Assembly (NCBI GenBank): GCA_045802605.1 | Contig: JBJMQS010000057.1 | Coordinates: 124,001-188,000 of the forward strand | Direction: 5' to 3' | Length of the DNA: 64,000 nt | Origin: JBJMQS01 sp045802605 | GTDB taxonomy: Bacteria > Planctomycetota > Planctomycetia > Gemmatales > Gemmataceae | Part shown: one piece after another, positions 8,018 through 16,583 of the stretch | Layout: the number at the start of each line of letters is the position of its first letter | How positions within the stretch are numbered: the stretch's first letter is position 1 | Made by a program: the position numbers and the translations under genes | Notes under the pieces: model-generated | What the model saw: the letters and a program-made list of their open reading frames with translations, nothing else | Databases searched by the model: none | What the model was told of the DNA's origin: nothing

Positions 8018-10439
8018 AGTCCAGCTTCACCGAAAATAATCGAGTCCGATCACAGCGCAAGTAAAAGTCTTCGAGCATCGTTTCCAGCTTCGGCGTCAAC
8101 ATGGCATTTTGGAAGCCCAGCGCGGGCGTATTGTTGATGGTCACTTTCACCGGCTTGGCGAAATCGATCATGTCGCGTGCGCCGGTGGTGGGATCCTTGA
8201 CCCGCCCGAGCCAGACTGACAACTGTTTCACACCGCGTGTATTGACCTGAATTTGGTTATTGTCCCGGATGTTGGCTTGGATCGCGGCCGACACCCTATC
8301 GCTCTTCGGGCGCGTTGTGAATTCGTCGAGTGTGTATTTCGGGTCTAACCGCTCGGTCGTGATCCAGTAATAACGGTTGTCGGATTCTCGGAAGGTCTGA
8401 TACTGCTCGCCTTGATACCCGCCAGTCGGATTGTGTCCTAGGTCCGGAAAACCACTCGCACGTGTTTTGCGGTCCATCCAGTCGTACGCATAAGCGATTT
8501 CGGATGGATAGAATTCAAGGATTCGCCCCCGATAGACAACCATCAGCGATGGATACCCCTTCTCCGCCCATCGTTCGTAAATATTGGCGTCCCACGATCG
8601 AACGTCGGTGGAGAATTCGCCGCAGACGACGTAAAAGGGCAACTGTTGAGCGTTCCGCCAATACCACTGCGATGCATACCATCGGGGCCGACCATTGATA
8701 GGTAAGACGCCGGCGAAAAGATCCGGGTGCGAAAGTCCTACATCGAACGCCATGTTGGCGCCTTCTCCGAAGCCGGTCAGGAAAACACGGTCCGGATCGA
8801 CCTGGAGAAAACGCTTCAGATCGCGGATGCAATCGAGCGCAGCGGCGTGTTCGGCATCGCTGTATTCGTACTTTGTTTTGACGGTGCCCCAATCCACGCT
8901 GACCAAGATGTAGCCGTGCCGATGCGCGTCCGCCTCCCATGGGCCCATTGCCTGGGCGGTTGATTGTTCAGCATTTGGCAGCACCAAGAGTACCGGGTAG
9001 AGACGCCCCGGATGGTACTCCGCGGGTAGTTGCAGCCGATATTGAAACGGCCCATGTGACGAGAAAGGCAGCTTCGTCTGGCGACTCATCGCTTCAGGGC
9101 CCGGTTGAGGCGATGCGAGTTCAGCACCTTCGGCCGGCGGTAAATACTCGATTGCGTGGGCAATTTCCGAAATAGAGAAAGTGTCATCATGCGCCATGGC
9201 GTCGAGCAGTCGCTTGCGGTCCGGAGCGTTGTGGGTGCGTTGGTATACCAGAAGCCGGTTGCGCAGTTCCCACGCGGCCTGCCCTTTCTTGACCAAGGTC
9301 TCAGTGGCAGTCGGACCGAATACCCAACTGGTGGATAGGGCGGCCAACAGCTCCTCTTTGGAGTGCTTAGCCGGTTTGCCATCGCGCTCGGCCTGTTCGG
9401 CTTGGCGTGCTAAAGTCGTGAACCACTCAACTCGGTCAAGCGTGTCGTAGTTGAGCTCGCGGGAAATCGCCGAGCTAGCGTCAGTCAACTCTTTCGCCTG
9501 TATCGAGTTACAGTTCTTTAGCAGTTGTCGGGCGGATTCGAGTTTTTGTTTCATCGTGTCGTAACGCGTCCGCAAGTCAGCCGCCTGGGCCTGAGAATTG
9601 GCCGGCAAACCATCGAGCGGAAGCTGATGCACCAGTTCTTCGGCCCGTGAATGTCGGCCCGCCTTAGCCGCCTGTGTCGCTTCCTCCCAGCTCTTTTCCA
9701 ATCGCAACTGCCTGTACTGATCTTGCGCGGTATCGATGCGCGCCTTTTCGGTCGGAAATTCTTTGCGCAGGCGCTGAAGCTCAGCGTTCGCCGACTCGAG
9801 CCATCCTGCCTGCATGCAAAACCGGAAAATCTTGAAATGGTTGTCGAAGTTAGGGGGTTGCGAAACGATATCCGGATGATGGCGCAAGAGAGGCAGAACG
9901 ACGTCCGAACCAAGTTCAGATGTCAGATAGTTAACCTGCCATTCGTATCGAAACGATTCGATTCGCACTGAGTGCGGTGTGATCGACGTGACCTTCTGTT
10001 TGATTTCGATCGGCCCCTGTGGGGTTTTCACAGTGACCTTGCGTTCCCATTTGTCGTTAATCGGGGTGGGCACCCCGACGGAGCCTTGAGTGGGCAGCTT
10101 GACTTGGGGTGGAACTGGCATCGGCCAAGAGAATTTGATCTGACCTTCGCGGATGTCCAAGTCCTGATCGACATTGTCCACCTGCTTCAGACCAAAAATG
10201 ACATAACGGACGCCGTCGTCCAGAAGAAAGCAGTTCGTCGGCTTGACGACCGGTATGACCGTGCCGGAGGCCGGGTCCTGCATCAGCTCCATTTCGCGTT
10301 TCACTTTGCCATGAATGGCGAGGCCGTCCTTGAGATACACCACTCCACCTTGCGTGGGTGCCGAAACCAGCAGCAAGCATCCAAGTGCGAATAGCAGGAA
10401 TTGAAGAGCCCGATAGTTTCTGTGAAGCCAATGGAGCAT
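8004..10439 (-). CDS. Secreted alpha/beta-hydrolase-fold protein lacking the Ser nucleophile
   Basis: 811 residues from the ATG at 10439, chosen because AGGATGG precedes it and a signal peptide begins there (RNYRALQFLLFALGCLLLVSA). Order: signal peptide; N-terminal beta region starting GGVVYLKDGLAIHGKV; a helical, Lys/Glu/Arg-rich middle (about 230-440); and a C-terminal alpha/beta-hydrolase domain resembling PHB-depolymerase or Esterase D-type enzymes (YPVLLVLP, RVFLTGFGEGANMAFDVG, HPDLFAGVLPING). The nucleophile elbow should read GxSxG but reads G-F-G-E-G near residue 555, and the expected late GxxH motif reads GRILEF. The domain is therefore probably catalytically dead or uses a different chemistry. 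Longer upstream starts exist but lack a ribosome site. Confidence 0.75.
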   Translation of the reverse strand: MLHWLHRNYRALQFLLFALGCLLLVSAPTQGGVVYLKDGLAIHGKVKREMELMQDPASGTVIPVVKPTNCFLLDDGVRYVIFGLKQVDNVDQDLDIREGQIKFSWPMPVPPQVKLPTQGSVGVPTPINDKWERKVTVKTPQGPIEIKQKVTSITPHSVRIESFRYEWQVNYLTSELGSDVVLPLLRHHPDIVSQPPNFDNHFKIFRFCMQAGWLESANAELQRLRKEFPTEKARIDTAQDQYRQLRLEKSWEEATQAAKAGRHSRAEELVHQLPLDGLPANSQAQAADLRTRYDTMKQKLESARQLLKNCNSIQAKELTDASSAISRELNYDTLDRVEWFTTLARQAEQAERDGKPAKHSKEELLAALSTSWVFGPTATETLVKKGQAAWELRNRLLVYQRTHNAPDRKRLLDAMAHDDTFSISEIAHAIEYLPPAEGAELASPQPGPEAMSRQTKLPFSSHGPFQYRLQLPAEYHPGRLYPVLLVLPNAEQSTAQAMGPWEADAHRHGYILVSVDWGTVKTKYEYSDAEHAAALDCIRDLKRFLQVDPDRVFLTGFGEGANMAFDVGLSHPDLFAGVLPINGRPRWYASQWYWRNAQQLPFYVVCGEFSTDVRSWDANIYERWAEKGYPSLMVVYRGRILEFYPSEIAYAYDWMDRKTRASGFPDLGHNPTGGYQGEQYQTFRESDNRYYWITTERLDPKYTLDEFTTRPKSDRVSAAIQANIRDNNQIQVNTRGVKQLSVWLGRVKDPTTGARDMIDFAKPVKVTINNTPALGFQNAMLTPKLETMLEDFYLRCDRTRLFSVKLDFNVR

Positions 10440-10569
10440 TCTTCCATCCTGGCAAAGTGCGTTTGGTGTACTCATTTTATCGGCACGAATCGGCTTCGAG
10501 CAACAAATGTCGTTGCGACCTCGGCGCCCGTTTGCCAAGATAGTCGTAGTGTCCCCCGTGAGGTTTCCC

Positions 10570-11022
10570 ATGCCGGTTCGTTTTCGCTGCGTCTACTGCA
10601 ATCAGCTATTGGGTATTGCCAAACGGAAGGCCGGCTCAATCGTGCGCTGCACCAACTGCGATGGCAAAATCATCGTTCCGCAGCCCGAAGAAATTCCGAC
10701 CATGACGGCTAGCTCGGGCCCGAAAGACAAAGGCGATACCCGCGAGCAGGTCTCTCATCTGTTTGAACGCCATGATTTCGATGACTTGCTCAGGCCGATC
10801 CAAGAATCTCAAGAAAATGACTTTCAGTTTGCCCAAACCGCCATATCCCACTCTTCGCCAGTGTCCAAAGATTCGGATACCGCACGATTTCGTGCCCTGC
10901 GGCAGGCAGGATCGCCGTCATCATTGTTTGCCGATCGGCCCTGGTTGGTCATTGTGTCAGCGCTCGCGCTCGCCTTAATCTTCTTTGCTGTCGGGTTCTT
11001 GGTTGCCAGGCTAGTTGCCTGA
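10570..11022 (+). CDS. Zinc-ribbon protein with C-terminal membrane anchor
   Basis: 150 residues from the ATG at 10570, preceded by GTGAGG; an in-frame ATG at 10507 would only add a basic, unstructured extension. Residues 4-26 form a four-cysteine ribbon (FRCVYCNQLLGI then VRCTNCDGKIIVP). The middle is acidic and low in complexity, and the last 25 residues are a single hydrophobic helix (PWLVIVSALALALIFFAVGF). This layout of ribbon, linker and tail anchor is frequent among uncharacterised planctomycete proteins and suggests a membrane-attached metal- or nucleic-acid-binding module; no function can be assigned. It is divergent from the hydrolase-like gene and convergent with the anti-sigma gene, 3 bp away. 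Confidence 0.75.
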   Translation: MPVRFRCVYCNQLLGIAKRKAGSIVRCTNCDGKIIVPQPEEIPTMTASSGPKDKGDTREQVSHLFERHDFDDLLRPIQESQENDFQFAQTAISHSSPVSKDSDTARFRALRQAGSPSSLFADRPWLVIVSALALALIFFAVGFLVARLVA

Positions 11023-11025
11023 TTA

Positions 11026-11886
11026 CTACGGGCGATCGAACTTTTCACCGAGCACCGCATCATGCGGATGAAGCCCAGCCGCGACCCGGCGAGCGTCATT
11101 GAGATAGATATGGTCGCCTTCCCAGCCCACGGTCGGCAGAGTGCAAAACTGAACGGCGCCATTCATGAACAAGACGTTGGCCCCATTGCGGTGATTTCCC
11201 ACGGTTGGCCGGGGCACCCAACCGGCCAGCGGCCGATCTGCGAGCAAGGGCATGGTATCGATGTCGCCAACCTTGTGGCTGGGTCCATGGATCTCGCCAT
11301 CCGGGCCGCGGGACCCGAGAGCATAAGCATAGTCTAAGTCAGTCGGCGAGGCGGCGGCGACCACGTGCACGGCCGGGCATGCAACACTCGTTTGCGAATC
11401 CCATACCCCGTCTCGCGTCAACATTTCAACAAATGACCCCGCAGGAGCACTGGAGGGACCCAGATCGGGAAACTGGCCATTGTGAGATGCTGCATAGGTC
11501 TCAAGACCCGTGAAAAAGCGATAGAGATTATTTTGACACGCTTGCACAGAATAACTTTGATTGACTCGATTGAGCGCCCCCATTCCCAACGCACCGAACG
11601 CGATCAGTAGGCTGGCCGCCACAACCACATCAGCTCGTGACCGCCCAGGGCCTTTCGAAATTGCCGGCCCTGCAACCTGCACCGACTCCACTATTGACCG
11701 TCGGCGGACATATGCCAGTGTGCGATCGGCCAACCCCGCGGGGGGGCCAGTTTCATCGTCCAACATCTGCAATGGTGCGAGAGCTTCGCGAGCTACGGCG
11801 ACGCCTTCAAGAAACGATGGGTCACGCCCGTTCTTGGAGGGATCGTCATCGAGTTTCAAGAGGTGGCTAATGTGCTCTGAGTTCAT
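11026..11886 (-). CDS. Putative transmembrane anti-sigma factor fused to H-X9-DG pseudopilin-like domain
   Basis: 286 residues. The start overlaps the end of the ECF sigma gene by 4 bases (ATGA), the usual arrangement for a cognate anti-sigma factor. Residues 1-90 are cytoplasmic and resemble short planctomycete anti-sigma N-termini, without a clear HxxxCxxC zinc motif. Residues 88-105 form one membrane helix (DVVVAASLLIAFGALGMGAL). The outer part begins CQNNLYRFFTGLETYAASHNGQFPDL and contains NHRNGANVLFMNGAVQF. These match the CxxNL..Y....G.FP and HxxGxNVLFxDG patterns of prepilin-processing-associated H-X9-DG proteins, although the DG is NG here. Probable role: membrane sensor that holds the sigma factor; the signal is unknown. 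Confidence 0.65.
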   Translation of the reverse strand: MNSEHISHLLKLDDDPSKNGRDPSFLEGVAVAREALAPLQMLDDETGPPAGLADRTLAYVRRRSIVESVQVAGPAISKGPGRSRADVVVAASLLIAFGALGMGALNRVNQSYSVQACQNNLYRFFTGLETYAASHNGQFPDLGPSSAPAGSFVEMLTRDGVWDSQTSVACPAVHVVAAASPTDLDYAYALGSRGPDGEIHGPSHKVGDIDTMPLLADRPLAGWVPRPTVGNHRNGANVLFMNGAVQFCTLPTVGWEGDHIYLNDARRVAAGLHPHDAVLGEKFDRP

Positions 11887-12530
11887 GGGTCCTTACTCTC
11901 AACCAACACGTCCGCTGTCCAGCGATCCTGAAGCAAGCGCACGGCAGTGAACAAGCGGGACTTCACGGTGCCCACAGGAATGTCTAAAACTTCCGATATT
12001 TCGCGGTGCTTCAACTCCTGAAAATAGGCCATGATCACCACCGCCTTCAAATGCTCGGGCAATTCGTCAACCGCGTCGCGCACTCGCTGCCGCAACTCTA
12101 CGAGACCGAGTGCCGCGTCAGGCCCGGCTTCGCTCGATTCCAACATGTCGCCGAGCGTAGTAGCTTCGCAATCAGAGGCGCCGGGCCCATTCGCTTCCAA
12201 ACTTAGCCGGGTGAATCGACGCTGTCGGCGAAGCGCGTCGATCGCTTGGTGCGTGGCAACGGCATAAAGCCACGGACGAAACTTTCGCTTGCCGTCGAAC
12301 ATGTCGCGCTTTTGGTAAACCTGGAAAAACGTGTTTTGAAAAACATCCTCGGCCAGGGCCGGGTCACCCAAATAGCGCTTCAGATATCCGTACAACTCGA
12401 CCTCGTAACGACGGACAAGCTGTTCAAAGGCGGCATCATCTCCGTGCTGCAGCCGGAGGATAATATCCTCGTCGGTCGCCGTGATAGACTGATCCACGCT
12501 CTTCAAAGGTATTACGTTGGGAGAGGACAT
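11883..12530 (-). CDS. ECF-type RNA polymerase sigma factor
   Basis: 215 residues. Region 2 is clear (DAAFEQLVRRYEVELYGYL, DPALAEDVFQNTFFQVYQ, FRPWLYAVATHQAIDALRR) and region 4 follows (LPEHLKAVVIMAYFQELKHREI then a helix-turn-helix ending VGTVKSRLFTAVRLL). There is no region 3, so it is an ECF sigma factor. The linker of about 50 residues is slightly long and acidic. It starts 17 bp after the mcsB stop and overlaps the putative anti-sigma gene by 4 bp, so it should be cotranscribed with both. This suggests it directs a stress regulon that may include this protein-quality-control operon; no promoter motif for it could be identified. Confidence 0.92.
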   Translation of the reverse strand: MSSPNVIPLKSVDQSITATDEDIILRLQHGDDAAFEQLVRRYEVELYGYLKRYLGDPALAEDVFQNTFFQVYQKRDMFDGKRKFRPWLYAVATHQAIDALRRQRRFTRLSLEANGPGASDCEATTLGDMLESSEAGPDAALGLVELRQRVRDAVDELPEHLKAVVIMAYFQELKHREISEVLDIPVGTVKSRLFTAVRLLQDRWTADVLVESKDP

Positions 12531-12547
12531 GTCGGTTCATGGGCCGG

Positions 12548-13615
12548 TTAATTCGGTGACGGCCCCAGTTCTCGTAAGCGAGTGCGTAAATACCTGGCAC
12601 GAGCGGCGTTCCGCTCTTCCCCATCGAGCGAGGTGCCCATCAATTTTTGCAAATGAGCCGGCTGGGTATGCAGAAATAGCTCGTTTACCACAGCGATCGG
12701 CAACTCTTCGATCAAGCCGATGTTAACGCCGAGCCGAACGCTCGACAGCAATTCCATCGTTTCTTCCGACGTCATCATGGTGGCAGACTGGAGCGTTCCA
12801 AGAGCGCGCGACACGCGATCCTGAATGGCCTGGCGGTTTTCCCGCAATAACAGGGTTCGCGCTTGTCGTTCGTAGTCGAGGATTTGCCGATTTACTTCGC
12901 GAATCTCAGTGAGTGCTGTCCCCTCGGTTTTGCCGAGCGTCACTTGATTGGAGATCTGGTAGAAATCGCCTGAGGCCCGGCTGCCTTCACCATAGAGACC
13001 GCGAACGACGAGATTGATTTTCTGCAGTGCACGAAAAACCTTTTCGATTTGCTTTGTCAGTCCGAGCGCCGGCAAATGCAGCATCACGCTCGCGCGCATT
13101 CCGGTGCCCACGTTAGTCGGGCACGCAGTGAGATACCCAAATTCGTCGGAGAATGCGTAATCGATTTTCTGCTCCAACATGTCATCGACTTTGTCGATGT
13201 CTTGCCAAGCCTCATCGAGAGCCAAACCACTGCGCATCACCTGCAAACGAATGTGGTCCTCTTCGTTGATCATCAAACTAGCTGATTCGTGTTCATCGAA
13301 AGCCACGGCTCGGGGCCCTTCGGATCCGGATAACTCCCGGCTGACGAGCTGACGTTCAACGAGGAACTGGCGGTCAATTTGGGATAGCGTGGCAACGTTG
13401 ATGTAGGTTAGCGGCAACTTCAGATCGAGGGTGGCGATTTTCTCGCGGATTAGGTGTTCAATTTCCGCCTTCTGGTGAGGACTTGCGCGGTTCGTGAAGG
13501 GAAATGCAGCGTGATTCCGCGCGAGCCGAATGCGCGTGGATACGACAACATCGGACTCGGGGCCAGTTCCCCGCAGCCACTCTCCTGTTGTTTGAATCAA
13601 ATTATCCAGATGCAT
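12548..13615 (-). CDS. mcsB: Protein-arginine kinase McsB
   Basis: 355 residues, the usual McsB length. It carries the guanidino-kinase signatures VVVSTRIRLARNHAAFPF near residue 25, the acidic EDHIRLQVM segment near residue 127, and the ATP-contacting arginine-rich C-terminal region (GEGSRASGDFYQISNQ). McsB phosphorylates arginines on damaged proteins and marks them for ClpCP degradation; its activator McsA is encoded immediately upstream. The gene overlaps the second mcsA-like gene by 14 bp, so coupling is very likely. No ctsR or clpC gene is present; instead an ECF sigma gene follows after 17 bp. The start is the ATG at 13615. Confidence 0.93.
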   Translation of the reverse strand: MHLDNLIQTTGEWLRGTGPESDVVVSTRIRLARNHAAFPFTNRASPHQKAEIEHLIREKIATLDLKLPLTYINVATLSQIDRQFLVERQLVSRELSGSEGPRAVAFDEHESASLMINEEDHIRLQVMRSGLALDEAWQDIDKVDDMLEQKIDYAFSDEFGYLTACPTNVGTGMRASVMLHLPALGLTKQIEKVFRALQKINLVVRGLYGEGSRASGDFYQISNQVTLGKTEGTALTEIREVNRQILDYERQARTLLLRENRQAIQDRVSRALGTLQSATMMTSEETMELLSSVRLGVNIGLIEELPIAVVNELFLHTQPAHLQKLMGTSLDGEERNAARARYLRTRLRELGPSPN

Positions 13616-14096
13616 CCGAAGCTTCCTTCCGGCGGATCACGTCACGCAGCCGAGCCGCCTCTTCGTAGGCTTCGGATTCCACAGCGCGGCGAAGGCGTTG
13701 TCGCAACTCCAGCAACTCCGAGTCCTGGCTCGCCGAATTGCGGCGTCTTGGCACTTTTCCAACATGCCGCGTCGCCCGATGCACGCGCTGCAAGATCGGT
13801 TCCAGGCCATCGCGGAAAAGAGCATAATCACCGGGACATCCCAGCCGCCCTTCTCCGCGGAACTCCATGTACTTTATCCCGCAGGTTGGGCAGGTCAACC
13901 GAGATAACTCTTCGGCTTGTGTTCCGACTTGCTGACCAATTAACGACTGAAGAATAGCGGACAGGCTCAAATCACCTAACGATGGAATCTGTTGCTTGGC
14001 GGCGCAGGTCTGGCAGAGATGAAACTCGGTCACCGATTTGTTCACGATTTTCGTGAAATGAACCGTGGCCGGGCTTGCGCAGAGCTGACACTTCAT
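13602..14096 (-). CDS. mcsA: McsA-like McsB activator, second copy
   Basis: 164 residues from the ATG at 14096 (MKCQLC), which aligns with the start of its paralogue; the longer upstream frame is not needed. It has an N-terminal zinc-binding pair (CQLC and CQTC), a second cysteine cluster (CPTCGIKYMEFRGEGRLGC), a TRHVGKVPRR segment and a C-terminal UVR motif (LRRAVESEAYEEAARLRDVIR). This is the complete McsA architecture: zinc fingers plus UVR helix pair. It lies 25 bp after the first copy and overlaps mcsB by 14 bp. The two copies diverge strongly in the linker between cysteine clusters, so they may have different adaptor specificities. Confidence 0.88.
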   Translation of the reverse strand: MKCQLCASPATVHFTKIVNKSVTEFHLCQTCAAKQQIPSLGDLSLSAILQSLIGQQVGTQAEELSRLTCPTCGIKYMEFRGEGRLGCPGDYALFRDGLEPILQRVHRATRHVGKVPRRRNSASQDSELLELRQRLRRAVESEAYEEAARLRDVIRRKEASDASG

Positions 14097-14121
14097 GTTC
14101 GCCTCGAACGCGAGCGCGGCA

Positions 14122-14601
14122 TCAACTGCTTTCCATTTGTCGAATGCGGTCGCGCAGTCGGGCAGCCTCTTCATAGTCTTCGCGATTGACCGCCTGTTGA
14201 AGCTGTTTGCGGCACTGAATCAGTTCGGTCTGCGTCTGTCGCATCTGCGGCAAACGGCGCGGCGTCTTGCCGACATGACGAGTATCACCGTGAATGTTCT
14301 CCAATAGCGGCATTAGCTCTTCGCGGAACTCCTGGTAATCATTGGGACATCCGAGCCGACCCGAATTTCGAAACTCGACGAACTTGATTCCACAAATGGA
14401 GCATTCCTGTTTCGTCGAACCGAATTCTTCCAACTCATCAGTCGGCATTCCCGCGGCTTTGCCGGAGGCCTTACCGTTACCGGGTTCATAAAGGTATTTT
14501 TGCGCACAGTCCTCGCAGAGGTGAACCTCCTCAAACTGTTCCTCGGTTAGGAGTTCCGTTATGTGCATCGTGGCCGCTTTGGTGCACTTCTGGCACTTCA
14601 T
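14122..14601 (-). CDS. mcsA: McsA-like McsB activator, first copy
   Basis: 159 residues from the ATG at 14601 (MKCQKC). The N-terminal zinc site is CQKC plus CEDC; a Gly/Lys-rich linker (about 43-58) follows, then CSICGIKFVEFRNSGRLGC, then GDTRHVGKTPRR and a UVR motif (LQQAVNREDYEEAARLRDRIR). It is first in the mcsA-mcsA-mcsB-sigma-anti-sigma operon, starting 108 bp from the divergent membrane-protein gene, so the operon promoter should lie in that gap. It is typical in length and motifs for McsA; the unusual point is the second copy directly downstream. Confidence 0.88.
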   Translation of the reverse strand: MKCQKCTKAATMHITELLTEEQFEEVHLCEDCAQKYLYEPGNGKASGKAAGMPTDELEEFGSTKQECSICGIKFVEFRNSGRLGCPNDYQEFREELMPLLENIHGDTRHVGKTPRRLPQMRQTQTELIQCRKQLQQAVNREDYEEAARLRDRIRQMESS

Positions 14602-14729
14602 CGTTGCGACCTCGGGATCGAGTTTTCCTTCACGTTTGCATATTAACCCGGCCTGCCAATGAGTCAAGCAGCCTTGGGAGACGGCAGATGGTCTAGTGCA
14701 CATGAATTGTGCTCGGGTACCATTCGCGA

Positions 14730-16583
14730 ATGTCCACGTCTATTCCTGACGCCGACCACAAAATGGCTCGAAAGGGCCCAGTGCTCGCGTGGATTTCTTG
14801 CGTGGCAGCAATCGCCGTGCAAGTTGCTTTGGCAAAGCAATCGTTGCAAACGACTGCCGAAGTACAGCCCGCGAGGATTACCAGCCCTGGATACATTGAG
14901 GCAGACTACAACGGCCAATTGCTCAGCCAGACCCGCAATCTCAACGCCACCGCAGCGTTTGACCCGGCGTTCAACGCCGGAGTGGCCGCCGCGACGAATC
15001 CCACGAGCACAGGCCGGTTGGCTTCATGGGTCCTGCGACATGGTAACGACGAATCCGAGTCGTCTGATTTTCGGCCGACGTTTTTGGTGATCGCGGCTGC
15101 CGTTCCGGCGTTCTTGAGTTTCGCCGCCTTTGTTGTGCGGTCTTCGATGGCGGCGATCGCGATTACGCCGTGGCTCGCTGTTGCGGCTTGGTGGCTCCGG
15201 CCGAATCAACACCTCATCATCGCGGGCCACAATGAGCTGACCCTGTTGGGGCCACTTCTCACCGCGTACTTGACCTCGCTCTACGGGTTTCATCGGCAGC
15301 CCGGACTGATAACGTGGCTTGGTCTAATCGCCACCTCAGCCATCGGCTGGTCGGTCGTGCCTATGCCATGGACCATGGCCTCCACGCTTGGTGCGATCTG
15401 CTGGTTGTTGGTCGCTTATCGGCACGATGCCGTTTGGAACGGGTTGGCGGTTTTGTCGTTCTTGATTGGCCTGTCGCCGGTGGCCCCGCCTTTCGTCGAA
15501 ACAATGGCCCATCCCGACGTCTTCGCGCATCTCACGCCAGGCGGGCTCTCCGACTGGCTTACGCCGACGAGCCGCATGGCTATGCCTTTGGACAGTTCGG
15601 TGTTCGTGCCCGTAGCCGCGGGATTGACGATCGGTCTGCTTCGCCGCTTGCTGTTCCGCACAGCTCGCTTCAATGCCGGGGAGTGGCTCATCGGTTGTGC
15701 GGTCGCTGGCTTAGGAGCTGGCTTCATCCTGCATCACAACGGCTTCGTAGCGTCGGCGACTCTCGATGTGCTTGGTCTACTGGCCGTCTATTTGTTGTTG
15801 CCGTCGGTTGCCGTCTGGCTGACTCCTCAATCTGCGCGATTTGCGCTTCCGGTTGTGCTCGTCGTTGCGGGCACGATTGGTGTTGCCGCGTGCCGAGTGC
15901 CACCGCCCGATTTGTCGGGTGACCTTCGGCCTTGGGCTGTCGGGCGGTTGGATGTCGGCTGGTCGACTGAGGATGCAGCTTGCCGCCATGAATGGCAATC
16001 GACTTTTCGTTCGACTGCTCGAGTCTTGTGGGAGCGCCAGCCGCACGATCACTTTACGCCGACGACGCTTCCCCTCGATTTCTCGATCCCCGTCTTGACT
16101 GGCAGAGACTTAGAGAGTGATGACCAACCCTGGTCATTCGCGGGAGGCGTGCTCGGGGGCCGCAATGTGGCTGATTGGTCCGACAACGATTTGCAGCGAT
16201 TTTGTGACCGATGGAATATTGGCTGGATCCGCGCAGTGAACTCTGCCACCCGGGAACGATTGGGGCGTTGGAATGCAGCCAAGGTTTGGAATTCGACTTC
16301 AATGTCTACGGCAGCAATGTTCTCAATTGATCGACCGCAAACGTATTTTCTCAAAGGTCGTGGTGAACTTGAAACGGCTTCGCTGAATCAAATTGTTCTC
16401 AAAGACGTTGTGCCGGAACATGGCGAAGTCGTGCTGTGCTTCTGTTGGCACCCCGGGTGGACCGCCGCACCAAGCCATGTCACGATCGAGTCGGAAACCG
16501 ACGCCTTCGATCCCATGCCCCTCATGAGATTGCGCTGCGGCTCCCCGATCACCCGGCTTGTGCTGCGGTGGACAAGTCAATGA
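14730..16583 (+). CDS. Unrecognised multi-pass membrane protein with C-terminal soluble domain
   Basis: 617 residues from the ATG at 14730; a GTG at 14709 in the same frame is possible. An N-terminal hydrophobic helix (about 20-35) is followed by a polar loop and then roughly ten hydrophobic segments between about residues 110 and 400 (for example LVIAAAVPAFLSFAAFVV and LDVLGLLAVYLLLPSVAVWL). The last 200 residues are soluble. The layout resembles YfhO or glycosyltransferase-like membrane proteins ending in an external domain, but no signature motif is visible, so no function is assigned. The gene is divergent from the mcsA operon and overlaps the 3' end of the convergent GNAT gene by 35 bp. 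Confidence 0.7.
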   Translation: MSTSIPDADHKMARKGPVLAWISCVAAIAVQVALAKQSLQTTAEVQPARITSPGYIEADYNGQLLSQTRNLNATAAFDPAFNAGVAAATNPTSTGRLASWVLRHGNDESESSDFRPTFLVIAAAVPAFLSFAAFVVRSSMAAIAITPWLAVAAWWLRPNQHLIIAGHNELTLLGPLLTAYLTSLYGFHRQPGLITWLGLIATSAIGWSVVPMPWTMASTLGAICWLLVAYRHDAVWNGLAVLSFLIGLSPVAPPFVETMAHPDVFAHLTPGGLSDWLTPTSRMAMPLDSSVFVPVAAGLTIGLLRRLLFRTARFNAGEWLIGCAVAGLGAGFILHHNGFVASATLDVLGLLAVYLLLPSVAVWLTPQSARFALPVVLVVAGTIGVAACRVPPPDLSGDLRPWAVGRLDVGWSTEDAACRHEWQSTFRSTARVLWERQPHDHFTPTTLPLDFSIPVLTGRDLESDDQPWSFAGGVLGGRNVADWSDNDLQRFCDRWNIGWIRAVNSATRERLGRWNAAKVWNSTSMSTAAMFSIDRPQTYFLKGRGELETASLNQIVLKDVVPEHGEVVLCFCWHPGWTAAPSHVTIESETDAFDPMPLMRLRCGSPITRLVLRWTSQ

